Assembly (NCBI RefSeq): GCF_000721495.1
Contig: NZ_JOHY01000035.1
Span: forward strand, 1 to 64,000
Source: Streptomyces sp. NRRL F-5123
Lineage (GTDB): Bacteria; Actinomycetota; Actinomycetes; Streptomycetales; Streptomycetaceae
Length of the DNA stretch: 64,000 nucleotides
Reading direction: 5' to 3'
Shown here: positions 16,948-25,628 of the stretch, piece by piece
How positions within the stretch are numbered: the stretch's first letter is position 1
Layout: each line of letters starts with the position of its first letter
Translations under genes and position numbers: made by a program
Notes under the pieces: model-generated
Database searches by the model: none
What the model saw: the letters and a program-made list of their open reading frames with translations, nothing else
Told to the model about the DNA's origin: nothing

Positions 16948-17361
16948 ATGTCCCTCCACAGGCTGTGGACGTTCCTTCGCCGGGACGACGGCGGCTCGGT
17001 GACCGCCGAGATGCTGTTCGTCCTCCCCGTTCTGTTCACCCTGGTCCTCCTGCTCGCGCAGGTCACCGTCTGGTGGCACGCCACCCACATCGCCCAGGCC
17101 ACCGCCGCCGACGCCCTCGCCGCCACCCGCGTTCAGGGCGGCACGACCGCGGCAGGGCAGACCGAGGCAGACCGGGTCCTGGACCAACTCGGCCGCGGCC
17201 CACTGGAGTCCGTGCACGTGAGCGTCACCCGCGGGGCCGACCGCGCGCAGGTCCGTATCACCGGCACCGCGAGCAGCGTCGTGCCGTTCGTCCACCTGCC
17301 CGTACGTGCGACGGCCGCCGGCCCCGTCGAACGCTTCCGCCCCGCGGACGGCACGTCGTGA
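16948..17361 (+). CDS. TadE-like pseudopilin 1
   Basis: 137 residues. After basic RRDD the segment GSVTAEMLFVLPVLFTLVLLLAQVTVW is a TadE-type N-terminal helix with the conserved Glu. The remaining soluble part is short (VHVSVTRGADRAQVRITG). The second of two adjacent ATGs is taken because GGGAG is then 6 nt upstream. Overlaps the next gene by 4 bp. Confidence 0.85.
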   Translation: MSLHRLWTFLRRDDGGSVTAEMLFVLPVLFTLVLLLAQVTVWWHATHIAQATAADALAATRVQGGTTAAGQTEADRVLDQLGRGPLESVHVSVTRGADRAQVRITGTASSVVPFVHLPVRATAAGPVERFRPADGTS

Positions 17362-17792
17362 ACCGCAGCAGGCAAGAACAGGGGGAACGTGGCTCGGCGA
17401 CGGTCGAACTCGTCCTGGGCGTGCCCGTGCTCGTCCTGATGTTCTGGCTGCTGATCTACTGCGGGCGGGCGTCCGACACCCGGCTGCGCATCGAGGACGC
17501 GGCGCACCAGGGCGCCAGAGCGGCGAGCTCGGACCCTACGGCGTCCGTGGCGGCTGCCGACGCGCGCGCGACCGCCACGGCTGCGCTGAGCGACGCCGGC
17601 GTCGCCTGCCGATCGGTCACCGTGACCACCCGCGGCAGCCTCGCTCCCGGCTCGGCCGTGACCGTGACGGTCGCCTGCACCGTCGGCCTGGAGGACCTCG
17701 TGCTGCTCCACCTTCCCGGCACCACCACGATGACCGCGCACTTCACCGCACTGGTGGACGTCTACCGCTCGACGGACGGAACGGCACCGTGA
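17358..17792 (+). CDS. TadE-like pseudopilin 2
   Basis: 144 residues from a GTG overlapping the preceding stop. GSATVELVLGVPVLVLMFWLLIYCGR is the TadE-type helix with Glu. Soluble region ~105 residues with two Cys. Sequence differs from the neighbouring TadE-like protein, so the operon encodes at least two minor pilins. Confidence 0.85.
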   Translation: MNRSRQEQGERGSATVELVLGVPVLVLMFWLLIYCGRASDTRLRIEDAAHQGARAASSDPTASVAAADARATATAALSDAGVACRSVTVTTRGSLAPGSAVTVTVACTVGLEDLVLLHLPGTTTMTAHFTALVDVYRSTDGTAP

Positions 17793-18217
17793 CTGGAAAG
17801 TGCTTGTCGCGTGACGACCACGGTCAGGTGACGGCGTTCATCGTCGTCTTCACCGCCGCCGTCGTGATGTTCGCCGGCCTGGTCCTGGACGGCGGCCTCG
17901 CGCTGGCGGCAAAGGTGCGCGCCCTCGGCGAGGCCCAAGAAGCCGCCAGGGCGGGCGCGCAAGCGCTGGACCTCGCCGCCTACCGGCGCGACGGCACCGT
18001 ACGTCTCGTACCCGCCCAGGCCCGCGCGCTCGCCCTGCGCTACCTGGCCACGACCGGCGACGAGGGAAAGGTCAACGCGACCGCCGAGACCGTGACCGTC
18101 ACGGTCACCGCCCGCCAGCACACCCAGCTGCTCAACCTGGCCGGTCTGCACACCCTGACCGTGACCGCCACGGGTTCCGCCCACCCCGTCCGCGGCATCA
18201 ACGCTCCCGACTCGTGA
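17789..18217 (+). CDS. TadG/TadE-type N-terminal protein
   Basis: 142 residues. GQVTAFIVVFTAAVVMFAGLVLDGG is the TadG-like N-terminal helix (Flp pilus/von Willebrand-type group), followed by ARAGAQALDLAAYR. Much shorter than full TadG, with no VWA domain. GTG 17789 and the following GTG 18214 both use 4-bp overlaps. Confidence 0.82.
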   Translation: MTGKCLSRDDHGQVTAFIVVFTAAVVMFAGLVLDGGLALAAKVRALGEAQEAARAGAQALDLAAYRRDGTVRLVPAQARALALRYLATTGDEGKVNATAETVTVTVTARQHTQLLNLAGLHTLTVTATGSAHPVRGINAPDS

Positions 18218-20931
18218 GGCACGGCATGTCTGCTCAGCCCACCGCGCACGTCCGCACCCGCCGAACTCTCCGGCGGGCGCGCGACATGGGGCGGGCATGC
18301 CTCGCCGCCGCGGCCCTGGCCGTGCTCGTCGCCGGGCTGCCGTACGGGCTGGCGCACTTCATCGGCTGGCCGCTGCCCCGTCACCTACCTGCCCGCGAGG
18401 ACGTCACGGCTGCGCTCACCACGCCGATGAGCGCGACCTTCCTGCTTGACGTGCTGGCATGCGTTCTGTGGCCCACCTGGGCGCTGTTCGTGGTCGACAC
18501 GGCTCGCGCGGTGGTACGGGAGGTTCGCGGGCTGCCGGTGCCCTCAGTGCCCGCGGCCCGGCCGCTCCAGTCGCTCGCGGCAGCACTCGTCGGCGCCCTC
18601 GTGCTGTCCCTGCTCGTTCTTCGCCCCGCGGCCTCCGCGTCCGCGGCTCCCGCCCCGACACGAGCGGCAGCGACCGCCCCCGCCCAGCCCGGCAGCACGC
18701 CCACCAGCAGCGCGGACCGCCGGGTTGACGCAGCTACCGTCGAGGTACGAGCGCCCCGCGACGGCGTCTACGACAGCCTCTGGCGCATCGCCGACCGCGA
18801 GCTCGGCGACGGAAGCCGCTGGCCCGAGATCTACGCCCTCAACCGCGGGCGCCCCCAGGCCGACGGACGGAGCCTCACCAGCCCCCACCTGATCCGCCCC
18901 GGCTGGATCCTGCGCCTTCCGGCCCCCGCGGTGTCACCGCGCCGTACGCCTTCGCGCCCGACGAGCCCCGCCCCGCCCACCACTACGGCACCGTCGCACC
19001 CTTCGACTCCGAGCCCGCCGCCCTCGCCGACCAGGGCAGGAACGCCAGCTCCACATGAGAGCCGACACGACTCCCACGGCCCCGGGATCGTCCTGCCCAC
19101 CGGCGGATTCGTCGGAGCAGCCCTGGCAGCGGTCGTGGCCGGCGCGCTCGCCACCGCCCTCCGGCGCCGCCGCATCCGGTACGAGCCGGGCAGCGGCGAC
19201 CGGGGCGACCTGGCCGTCGCGCCGGTTGTACGGGCGCTGCGGGTTGCCCACGGCCAGGCCGCTCCGGAAGTCCAGCCAGCTCCCCGCCCAGAACCCGCCG
19301 ACACCCCCGGGCCTTCGAAGGCGGCCCTCTCCATCGGCGTCCGCGACGGACGCGCCCTCGCATGGGACCTGGCCCGGACCCGCGGGCTCGGGCTCATAGG
19401 CCCGGGCGCCCTCGACGCCGCCCGCGCCCTGCTCGTATCGCTTCTCGCGGAGCAGGCTGCGGACATCGTGACGCCGCGCGCCGACGCCGAACTCCTTCTC
19501 GACGGCACAGCGGCGGGAGGCTCGACCTCCGGCCTCCAACTCGTCGAGGATCTGGACGCCGCGCTCACGCAGCTGGAGAGCGAATTGCTGAGCCGGGCAC
19601 GGGTGGCTGCCGACAGGCACGACGCCGTCGTGGCCCGGAGGCTCGTCCTGGTCGCGGCACCGAACACCTCCACCAACCGGAGACTCCAGGCCGTACTCGA
19701 CAACGGCTCCAGCCTGAACATCGCCGGTGTCCTCCTCGGCCAGTGGCTGCCCGGCGGCACCCTGCGAGTCCGCGCCGACGGCACCGTGGCGGCGACGAGC
19801 CCGGACCTCGCAGCCACCTTCACCAGCGCCTGTCTGTTCCACCTGCCCCCCGCCGACGCCCGGGATCTGCTCGACCTCCTCAACCGGGCAGCGCCACCGA
19901 CATCTCCGGAACCGACTGCCCTCGCTGCTGTGACCGCTCCCCGCGCGCCAAACGGACACCGCCCGGCGCCGTCCCACCCCGGCCCGCCGGAAGCGCGGCG
20001 GCCCCGGCGCAAGCTGGGCACGGGATCCCCGTCCGACACCGCTCCCCAGCAGGTTCAAACCGTGTCGAGCCCGAGCCCGGGAGCCCCCGACGAGGGCGAG
20101 CCGACACCGGCCGCGGAAGAACCCGAGCCGGACGACGCGCGGCTCCCGCTCGAACTCACCTTCCTCGGCCGCGTCCGTCTCACCCACCACCTCCCCGACG
20201 GCGACACCCACGCCGACCTCACCTCATCCCTGACCCCCAAACACCGCGAACTCCTCACCTACCTGGCCCTCCACCCCGACGGCGTCCGCAGAGAAGCCCT
20301 CGGCGCGGCCATCTGGCCCGACGCGCCGCGCACCCGCCCGTACAACAGCTTCCACGCCACCCTGAGCCAACTGCGCCGAGCACTGCGGACCGCCACACAC
20401 GACGAGCAGACCGACGTCACCCTCAACACGGACGGCGTCTACGCCCTGGACCCGCACCGCGCCTCGGTCGACCTCTGGGCCCTCAACGACGCCCTCCGCG
20501 CCGCCCGCATCGACGCACCCGCCCGGCGCCCGGCAGTGGAGCAGGCCCTCACCCTCTACACTGGCGACCTGGCCACCGACGTCGTAGCCGAGTGGATCGA
20601 AGCACCCCGCGAAGCCCTCCGCCGCGACCTGCTCGACGCCCTCAGCGCCCTGATCCGCGACGTCCGCCCCACGCACCCCGACGAAGCTCTCCGCCTCCTC
20701 GAACGCGCGCGGTCCCTCGACCCGTACAACGAGGCGGTCTACCGCGCGATCGCCCGCCTCCAGACCCACCTCGGCCACCACGACGCCGTCCCCCGCACGG
20801 AGAGCCTCCTGGCCACAGTCCTCGCCGAAATCGACGAGCGCCCCTCCGCCGAGACCAGCACCCTCTTCACCGAGCTCCGTGCCCGGCGGAACCGAAAGCC
20901 GGCACCACCGACATCAGCCGTCGGATCCTGA
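18214..20931 (+). CDS. Membrane LysM-BTAD (SARP-like) regulator
   Basis: 905 residues. About three N-terminal transmembrane segments (residues 26-143) lead to a LysM-like domain (about 175-236: YDSLWRIADRELGDG, WPEIYALNRG, IRPGWILRLP), then a Pro/Thr linker and another helix (291-318). A long cytoplasmic part ends in an OmpR-like winged helix plus bacterial transcriptional activator domain (about 645-890: LTPKHRELLTYLALHPDGVRREALGAAIWP; VDLWALNDALRAAR; ARSLDPYNEAVYRAI). The predicted topology puts LysM outside and BTAD inside, as for a one-component envelope sensor. Last gene of the tad operon, overlapping it by 4 bp. Confidence 0.85.
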   Translation: MRHGMSAQPTAHVRTRRTLRRARDMGRACLAAAALAVLVAGLPYGLAHFIGWPLPRHLPAREDVTAALTTPMSATFLLDVLACVLWPTWALFVVDTARAVVREVRGLPVPSVPAARPLQSLAAALVGALVLSLLVLRPAASASAAPAPTRAAATAPAQPGSTPTSSADRRVDAATVEVRAPRDGVYDSLWRIADRELGDGSRWPEIYALNRGRPQADGRSLTSPHLIRPGWILRLPAPAVSPRRTPSRPTSPAPPTTTAPSHPSTPSPPPSPTRAGTPAPHESRHDSHGPGIVLPTGGFVGAALAAVVAGALATALRRRRIRYEPGSGDRGDLAVAPVVRALRVAHGQAAPEVQPAPRPEPADTPGPSKAALSIGVRDGRALAWDLARTRGLGLIGPGALDAARALLVSLLAEQAADIVTPRADAELLLDGTAAGGSTSGLQLVEDLDAALTQLESELLSRARVAADRHDAVVARRLVLVAAPNTSTNRRLQAVLDNGSSLNIAGVLLGQWLPGGTLRVRADGTVAATSPDLAATFTSACLFHLPPADARDLLDLLNRAAPPTSPEPTALAAVTAPRAPNGHRPAPSHPGPPEARRPRRKLGTGSPSDTAPQQVQTVSSPSPGAPDEGEPTPAAEEPEPDDARLPLELTFLGRVRLTHHLPDGDTHADLTSSLTPKHRELLTYLALHPDGVRREALGAAIWPDAPRTRPYNSFHATLSQLRRALRTATHDEQTDVTLNTDGVYALDPHRASVDLWALNDALRAARIDAPARRPAVEQALTLYTGDLATDVVAEWIEAPREALRRDLLDALSALIRDVRPTHPDEALRLLERARSLDPYNEAVYRAIARLQTHLGHHDAVPRTESLLATVLAEIDERPSAETSTLFTELRARRNRKPAPPTSAVGS

Positions 20932-21627
20932 CGTCTCGCGCCGGTTCCCGCGGGAGCGGACGCCGCCCTGTTCCGGCACCGCGGAGTCAGGCCGGTGCGC
21001 GGGCGGGTTGGCCTCTTGCCGCGCAGCCATGAAGCGGCCCAGCAGGACCCACACCACGGCGCAGCTCTCCACGTACTCGATGGCGGAAATCCCCGAGATG
21101 TCGATCGAGTGGGCGGCACGGTTCCTGAGGGCGACCAGTTCGGCGATGAGATCGGCTACGTCGGCGTCCAGACCGGCCGCGACCAGGCGCTCCGCCCACC
21201 GTCGTGGGGTGATGGGGAAGACGCGGTAGGACGGCTCGCCGCCGTACGGAGTGCTGTCCCCGACGATCTGCTGCGCCTCGGAGAGCCGTAGTTCGACGCG
21301 GCGCCACGCTGCCATGATCGCTGCTTCCGGGGCGGTGACGGCGACATCGCGAAGTGCGTCGAACGCGCTGGGCCGCTGAGCGTCACCGCCATGTGCGGCG
21401 TCGGAGCCCCTACCGGCGTGGTCGTCTTCGTCCGCGGCCTCGACGACCGCCTCGTGGAGCTGGTTCACGTCAGCGGCGAATTCGAGTTCGCCAGCAGGCG
21501 TGCTGATGACCCGGATTCTGTCAACGAGCCCGGTTAAATGATCACGTAGCAGGTAGATGAGAGTGACGGTGACAGCGGGCCAAGTGAGCGTCCTGATGTA
21601 CGCCAGTACGATCTCGGCGATCTCCAC
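20914..21627 (-). CDS. Membrane-anchored hypothetical protein
   Basis: 237 residues: N-terminal hydrophobic segment (IVLAYIRTLTWPAVTVTLIYLL), RDHLTGLVDRIRVISTPAGELEF, an acidic linker, then a helical region (IMAAWRRVELRLSEAQQIV; WAERLVAAGLDADVADLIAELVALRNRAAH) resembling DUF4145/HEPN-like helices with RNRAAH. Its 3' end overlaps the tail of the LysM-BTAD gene on the opposite strand by 18 bp. Function unknown. Confidence 0.75.
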   Translation of the reverse strand: MEIAEIVLAYIRTLTWPAVTVTLIYLLRDHLTGLVDRIRVISTPAGELEFAADVNQLHEAVVEAADEDDHAGRGSDAAHGGDAQRPSAFDALRDVAVTAPEAAIMAAWRRVELRLSEAQQIVGDSTPYGGEPSYRVFPITPRRWAERLVAAGLDADVADLIAELVALRNRAAHSIDISGISAIEYVESCAVVWVLLGRFMAARQEANPPAHRPDSAVPEQGGVRSRGNRRETSGSDG

Positions 21628-21659
21628 GAGTTCATTGTGTCCAATCAGGTCGCCCGGCG

Positions 21660-22172
21660 CTACGGTACCGAGTTCTCGTCGTGGCGGCGCTGTCTCACGC
21701 GTTCAACAAGGTCCCCGTGCTGCTCTGCCCACTTGACCAGGGACTCCTCCGCGACCAGGAGGTTCCTTGCAGCGTCGGTGAGTTGATAGGTGGCGTGGTA
21801 GGGAAATTCGGGCTCTCGAATTCCCACGACCAGCTCGCTCTGTTCCAGCCTCCGCAGTGTCCGGTTGAGCGTGCTGTCGCGCAGGTGGCGGTGCTGACGG
21901 CCAGGCCAGCCGTCGTCGGTGGAACGCTCCTGGATGGCGTTGAGCAGCTCGGTGTATTGGGAGGGGCCGCGGCGCAGGACGACAAGCACGTCCCATACCC
22001 ACTCCCCATTCGTCATGTGACGTACGTCAATGGAGCGTTGCAAATAGGTTTCATCATCCGGAGGATGCGATTCCGGTACTTCTCGGGTGCGCAGCCATCT
22101 GCCAATATTGACGGAGCCGTTCTGACGTGTGGTGATGGTCGAATCGGAGCGTCTTCTCGCGCGTTTCGGCAC
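21660..22172 (-). CDS. HxlR/PadR-like winged-helix regulator
   Basis: 170 residues from GTG 22172, with GGAGGA 7 nt upstream. The core (residues ~50-130) shows GEWVWDVLVVLRRGPSQYTELLNAI, LNRTLRRLEQSELVV and YHATYQLTDAARNLL, the winged-helix pattern of HxlR-type regulators, plus a basic N-terminal extension. Upstream lies a 596-bp gap. Confidence 0.75.
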   Translation of the reverse strand: MPKRARRRSDSTITTRQNGSVNIGRWLRTREVPESHPPDDETYLQRSIDVRHMTNGEWVWDVLVVLRRGPSQYTELLNAIQERSTDDGWPGRQHRHLRDSTLNRTLRRLEQSELVVGIREPEFPYHATYQLTDAARNLLVAEESLVKWAEQHGDLVERVRQRRHDENSVP

Positions 22173-22768
22173 GGCCGGATCCTCCAAGGATTGAGGCGGG
22201 CAATCGCCACGGTACGTCAGGCGCGTGGGTGGGCGAGACGTTTTTCGTGAACATGCCTTGGTGGTGCAGGTGTTCGGACCCGACGTGTGTCTGCGCGACG
22301 GCCGGCTCGCGACGCTCAACCTGATCACGCCTTGTGGGAGACCGATGCGCCTTCCTGTATGGGTTCTTTTGTCGGTTCCCTCTGGAAGGGAAGGGGGGAA
22401 AGACACTCCGTCGCTGGTGGGAGTGGTGGTGCCAGTGCTCAGGGTGCACGCAACTCGTCAGCCGCCAAGCGGGGTCATCAGACGGCGCGGTGCTGATGGT
22501 GGTGAACATGTGAATATCTCCTGGCTGCGAACTTTATGTGATGTGCTGGCCGCACTCACTCACTTCTATTGTTTTTCAGTAGGGAATAACTATTCGCATG
22601 CGCGTTGGTGAGGGGGTGGGTATGGGTCGCCATTGAGGAAGTATTGGACTGTTGAATATCTTGGAATTCTTTGCCGCACTCCCTTGAAATGAGTGAATTG
22701 GATGGGATAATCGAATTAAAAGGGGCGGTGCTCAAGGTGAGCGCACCGCGGGATGATGGGAGATGATC
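22173..22768. other. 596-bp gap with an A/T-rich island
   Basis: No convincing gene. The last ~250 bp (about 22510-22760) are A/T-rich compared with the surroundings (runs such as TTGTTTTTCAG and CGAATTAAAAGG). They probably hold promoters for the gene at 22769 and a recombination scar. A minus-strand frame from ATG 22509 has an AGGAG ribosome site but drifts into poor codon usage. Confidence 0.5.
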
Positions 22769-23569
22769 GTGGGAAGCGATTCGCGGTACCAGGGTCGGAG
22801 TGCGATCGATGTCCTTCCGGAGGAAATGAAGCACGTCACCGAGAACGACTTCCGTGAACTTCAGCGGATGGCCCGCGGGTACTGCCGGGCCGTCGATGCG
22901 ACGCGTTCCCGGCGGCGCATGGACGGAAGCGCTACGGCGGTACGTGGCGGGCGTGCCCTTTACGGCACCGATGACGTGAGCGACGACGTCACGCAGGACG
23001 CCGTCCTGATGTTCGCCAAGCGGCTCCACAAGATCGTCACGACCTGCGAGGTGTCGGCGTTCCTGGTCGCCACCCGGCAGCCGTCGGCATGGCAGTACGT
23101 CCGGCGGGACGGTGACGTCATCGTGGTCAGCCGGCGGACCGTGGGGTATTGGGCCGTGCGGGATGCGGCGGCGCGGAACGGGTATCGGTTGGACGTCCGG
23201 CCCGACGCCGCCGACACGGTCGCGGGGCTCCAGGCGATGCGCGGCGTCCCGCACGCCGACAAGCTGCCGTCCCTCGCCCTGGCGCCGTACCTCGCCGGGC
23301 ACTCCGAGACGATCTTCCGGACCGCGTGGGGTGACGGGACCAAGTTCCCCATCCTCGCCGACGTGCTCGACCAGGCCAGCACGGCGGACGATCTTGGTCG
23401 CGCCGGAATCATGGGGAAGACCGCGCAGAAGATCTTCGGCGGGCCCCGGAACTCCTCCTCGAAGGTGCAGCGAACCAGGGATGCCGCGCTCGCGGAGTGG
23501 CGGGACTTATCGGCGTCGTTGGACGCGGTGCGCGACGACATGGTGTTCCGGAGCGCGCAGTCGCAGTAG
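22769..23569 (+). CDS. Hypothetical protein, accessory region
   Basis: 266 residues from GTG 22769, with GGGAG 6 nt upstream; an ATG two codons earlier would sit on top of that site. Contains TDDVSDDVTQDAVLMFAKRLH, faintly like sigma-70 region 2 (DDVxQxxxL), and later WQYVRRDGDVIVVSRRTVGYWAVRDAA. I would not call it a sigma factor. Codon 247 is TTA (23507-23509). A strong terminator follows. Confidence 0.75.
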   Translation: MGSDSRYQGRSAIDVLPEEMKHVTENDFRELQRMARGYCRAVDATRSRRRMDGSATAVRGGRALYGTDDVSDDVTQDAVLMFAKRLHKIVTTCEVSAFLVATRQPSAWQYVRRDGDVIVVSRRTVGYWAVRDAAARNGYRLDVRPDAADTVAGLQAMRGVPHADKLPSLALAPYLAGHSETIFRTAWGDGTKFPILADVLDQASTADDLGRAGIMGKTAQKIFGGPRNSSSKVQRTRDAALAEWRDLSASLDAVRDDMVFRSAQSQ

Positions 23570-23585
23570 CGGACGCCGAGTGCAG

Positions 23586-23631
23586 GAGCGGCCGGATGTC
23601 GGTTCAGGAACCGCCCCGGCCGCTCTTTTTT
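23586..23631 (+). terminator. Rho-independent terminator
   Basis: GAGCGGCCGG (23586-23595) and CCGGCCGCTC (23616-23625) pair perfectly and are followed directly by six T. The inner GGTT/AACC extends the structure. Ends the 22769-23569 transcript. Confidence 0.88.
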
Positions 23632-23754
23632 GCGCCCGAGAAGTTGCTGAAAAAACTCCTCATGATCGGTATTCGGGCCGGTTCTGGTGCCGTATTTAGG
23701 TGACAGCGAAAACGAACCGAGTCTTCGCCCGGCTACGAGCGAAGGGGGCTCTCG

Positions 23755-23877
23755 ATGAAGGAACCTGAAACGCCCAAAGAGGAAGAAGTACGGTCGGACG
23801 TACTTCCGTGGATCGCCACGGTCGCAGTCTTCCTCATGTATCTGATCATCGCGCTCGCGGTATTCGTCGCGGGCTGA
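23755..23877 (+). CDS. Small single-pass membrane protein (40 aa)
   Basis: A 40-residue frame: charged N-terminus MKEPETPKEEEVRSDVLPW, then one hydrophobic helix (VAVFLMYLIIALAVFVAG) to the end. GGGGG lies 6 nt before the ATG. Function unknown. Confidence 0.6.
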   Translation: MKEPETPKEEEVRSDVLPWIATVAVFLMYLIIALAVFVAG

Positions 23878-23973
23878 CTCGCTGATCTGTCGCGTCGCAT
23901 GGGCGGTAGCCCGGATCCTTGTCCGGGCTACCGCCCGTCCGTTGCAGCAACATGATCGCACAGGAGAGGGAAT

Positions 23974-24357
23974 ATGCGACTCATGTACAGCGAATCCGGC
24001 GACGTCATCCGTCCCGGAACGATGATCCACATGACGTCCGGCCCGTCGATCGGGCAGGCATGGCGGTTCGAGCGGATCACTCCGCACCAGGACGGCCACC
24101 GGATCCATTGCACGCGCTCACACCCGCGCACCGGTCGCCTTCACCGCGAATTCCACCCGAGGGTCTTCGGGTGCCACGTCGCGGCCGACATCTGCTGGTA
24201 TCGCGACCGCGCCCGGATAGCCCGATGGGTTTCGGTCCTGGTCACGCAGACCGTTGTCCTGACCATCGGTGGCGTGATCGCGTGGCTGGTCGCGGAGTAC
24301 GGAAACGCGCAGTGGGGCGGGCTTCTCAGCGCGTTCGGCGTCCACCACACCCAGTAG
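23974..24357 (+). CDS. Hypothetical protein with a C-terminal helix
   Basis: 127 residues after GGAGAGGGAAT. N-terminal part is polar with several His/Arg (WRFERITPHQDGHRIHCTRSH), then RIARWVSVLVTQTVVLTIGGVIAWLV, one membrane helix. Same strand as its neighbours; no family recognised. Confidence 0.65.
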   Translation: MRLMYSESGDVIRPGTMIHMTSGPSIGQAWRFERITPHQDGHRIHCTRSHPRTGRLHREFHPRVFGCHVAADICWYRDRARIARWVSVLVTQTVVLTIGGVIAWLVAEYGNAQWGGLLSAFGVHHTQ

Positions 24358-24576
24358 CCCGCGCCGAACCGACCTGTGCGGACCCGGGCGTGCTCCTGCA
24401 CGCGCGGGGCCGTAAGTCGGCCCGGCCTCGCTCCGCCGCCCGCACCACAGCCTGACCGGCAAGAACTCCCGCGCCCCGTCCAGCTCCCCTGGCGGGGCGT
24501 GGGTCCTTCACCCCGTCGCCCCCCGCCGAGTCGACACTGCGCGCCCGGCGGGACCTCACATGAGAGGAGTCGTGCA

Positions 24577-25209
24577 GTGATCCCCGTCGACGCGTCCGAG
24601 CGGACGCGGGAGGAGTACGTGCAGAACATCATCGACGTCTGGCTGTTGGCGACGCCCGAGCAGATGCGCCGTGGGCGGCGCTGGTACCGGACCGCGCACG
24701 AACTGGCGGAGAAGATCACCGACGGGAGCGCCCGTACCGGCGCGGGGGTCATCGCCGCGCTGTCGGCGAACAAGTCCTGGCCGGAGAACTGCCGCCTGGC
24801 GCAGGCTGCCTGCGGCACGGAAGGGCTTGCGTCGGGTCACTTCGCCGATGCGCTGCGGAAGGCCGCGCGCATCCTGGCTGGGGCCGACCCCCAGGACGTG
24901 CTCCCGATGGAGCGCAAGACCGGCCACTTCTTCCGCTGCATCGCCAGCCCCGAGGATCCTTCGGCCGTCGTGGTCGACCGGCACGCTCACGACGTGGCGG
25001 TGGGCGAGACCTACGGCAGCCGCGAGCGCGGCCTGTCGGCCGCCCATCGGTACGAACTGCTCGCGTCGTGCTACCGGGAGGCAGCGCGGCGACTCGGTGA
25101 ACTGCCCAGCACCGTGCAGGCGGTGACCTGGGTCGTCCACACCGACCGGATCGCCGGTACGAGCACGCGCGGCCCGCGCCCCGACCAGCGCGCGCTGCTG
25201 GCAGCCTGA
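24577..25209 (+). CDS. Phage-type protein, possibly HhH-glycosylase-like
   Basis: 210 residues from GTG 24577 with GGAG 8 nt upstream. Conserved-looking blocks: RRWYRTAHELAEKITDG, AGVIAALSANKSWPENCRLAQAA, GADPQDVLP, KTGHFFRCIASP and VVVDRHAHDVAVG. The order (helical bundle, a product/exclusion region, then VDRHAHDVA like the VDTHV of endonuclease III) recalls HhH-GPD DNA glycosylases, but no clear helix-hairpin-helix glycine motif is seen. Similar proteins occur in actinobacteriophages. The stop of a 6-codon mini-frame overlaps the start. Confidence 0.75.
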   Translation: MIPVDASERTREEYVQNIIDVWLLATPEQMRRGRRWYRTAHELAEKITDGSARTGAGVIAALSANKSWPENCRLAQAACGTEGLASGHFADALRKAARILAGADPQDVLPMERKTGHFFRCIASPEDPSAVVVDRHAHDVAVGETYGSRERGLSAAHRYELLASCYREAARRLGELPSTVQAVTWVVHTDRIAGTSTRGPRPDQRALLAA

Positions 25210-25281
25210 CCCGTCTTGCCGCTGATCGGTAATCGGGCACCCCGACACCCCGTATCTGTACGGGCCCCCGTACTGCCGCGG

Positions 25282-25367
25282 CCGCACGCCCTGCCCCGCG
25301 TGCGGTAGGGCGTGCCCCCACACGCCCGGGCACCTCCGTCCCTCCCCCCCCACCGGAGGTGCCCGGG
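25282..25367 (+). promoter_or_regulatory. Stacked, partly exclusive hairpins (attenuator-like)
   Basis: CCGCACG (25282-25288) can pair with CGTGCGG (25299-25305), or the overlapping GCACGCCCT (25284-25292) can pair with AGGGCGTGC (25307-25315). Downstream CCCGGGCACCTCCG (25325-25338) pairs perfectly with CGGAGGTGCCCGGG (25354-25367). It lies between two accessory genes. It may be a terminator with an antiterminator or simply two terminators; there is no T-run. Confidence 0.45.
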
Positions 25368-25391
25368 TCCGCATCGGAAGAGGAGGACGTC

Positions 25392-25619
25392 GTGACCGGG
25401 GCAACGCCCGCCGCCGAACGGTACGTCGAGCGTCCGCAGGACCCGGACCGGCTGCTCCCGTACCTGGGCTGCCGGATCACTGCGTTGCCGGACGGCTCGC
25501 CGCCGTGGAGCGGCGTGCTCATCGCGCTCGGCGAGCGTGCACACATCCGGGCAGCGACCGGGGAGATCAAGGAGTTCCCGTTACCCGGCACTGTCTTCGC
25601 CGTCCCGCGCTTCCGGTGA
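25392..25619 (+). CDS. Small hypothetical protein (75 aa)
   Basis: 75 residues from GTG 25392 after AGGAGGACGTC. Contains LLPYLGCRITALPDG, WSGVLIALGERAHIRAATGEIKEFPLPG, a small beta-barrel-like pattern. Codon 64 is TTA. It ends 9 bp before the orphan CRISPR repeats. Confidence 0.6.
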   Translation: MTGATPAAERYVERPQDPDRLLPYLGCRITALPDGSPPWSGVLIALGERAHIRAATGEIKEFPLPGTVFAVPRFR

Positions 25620-25628
25620 CGGCGCGCC

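Noticed and set aside
19362..21032. 556-codon frame on the plus strand
   Set aside because: Arg/Pro-rich shadow of the LysM-BTAD gene.
22054..22509. Minus-strand frame of 151 codons with an AGGAG site
   Set aside because: Good ribosome site and first ~35 codons, but later codon usage is poor and it overlaps the 5' end of the better supported HxlR-like gene.
22769..23569. Sigma factor call for the 266-aa protein
   Set aside because: Only one short region 2-like match and no region 4 helix-turn-helix.
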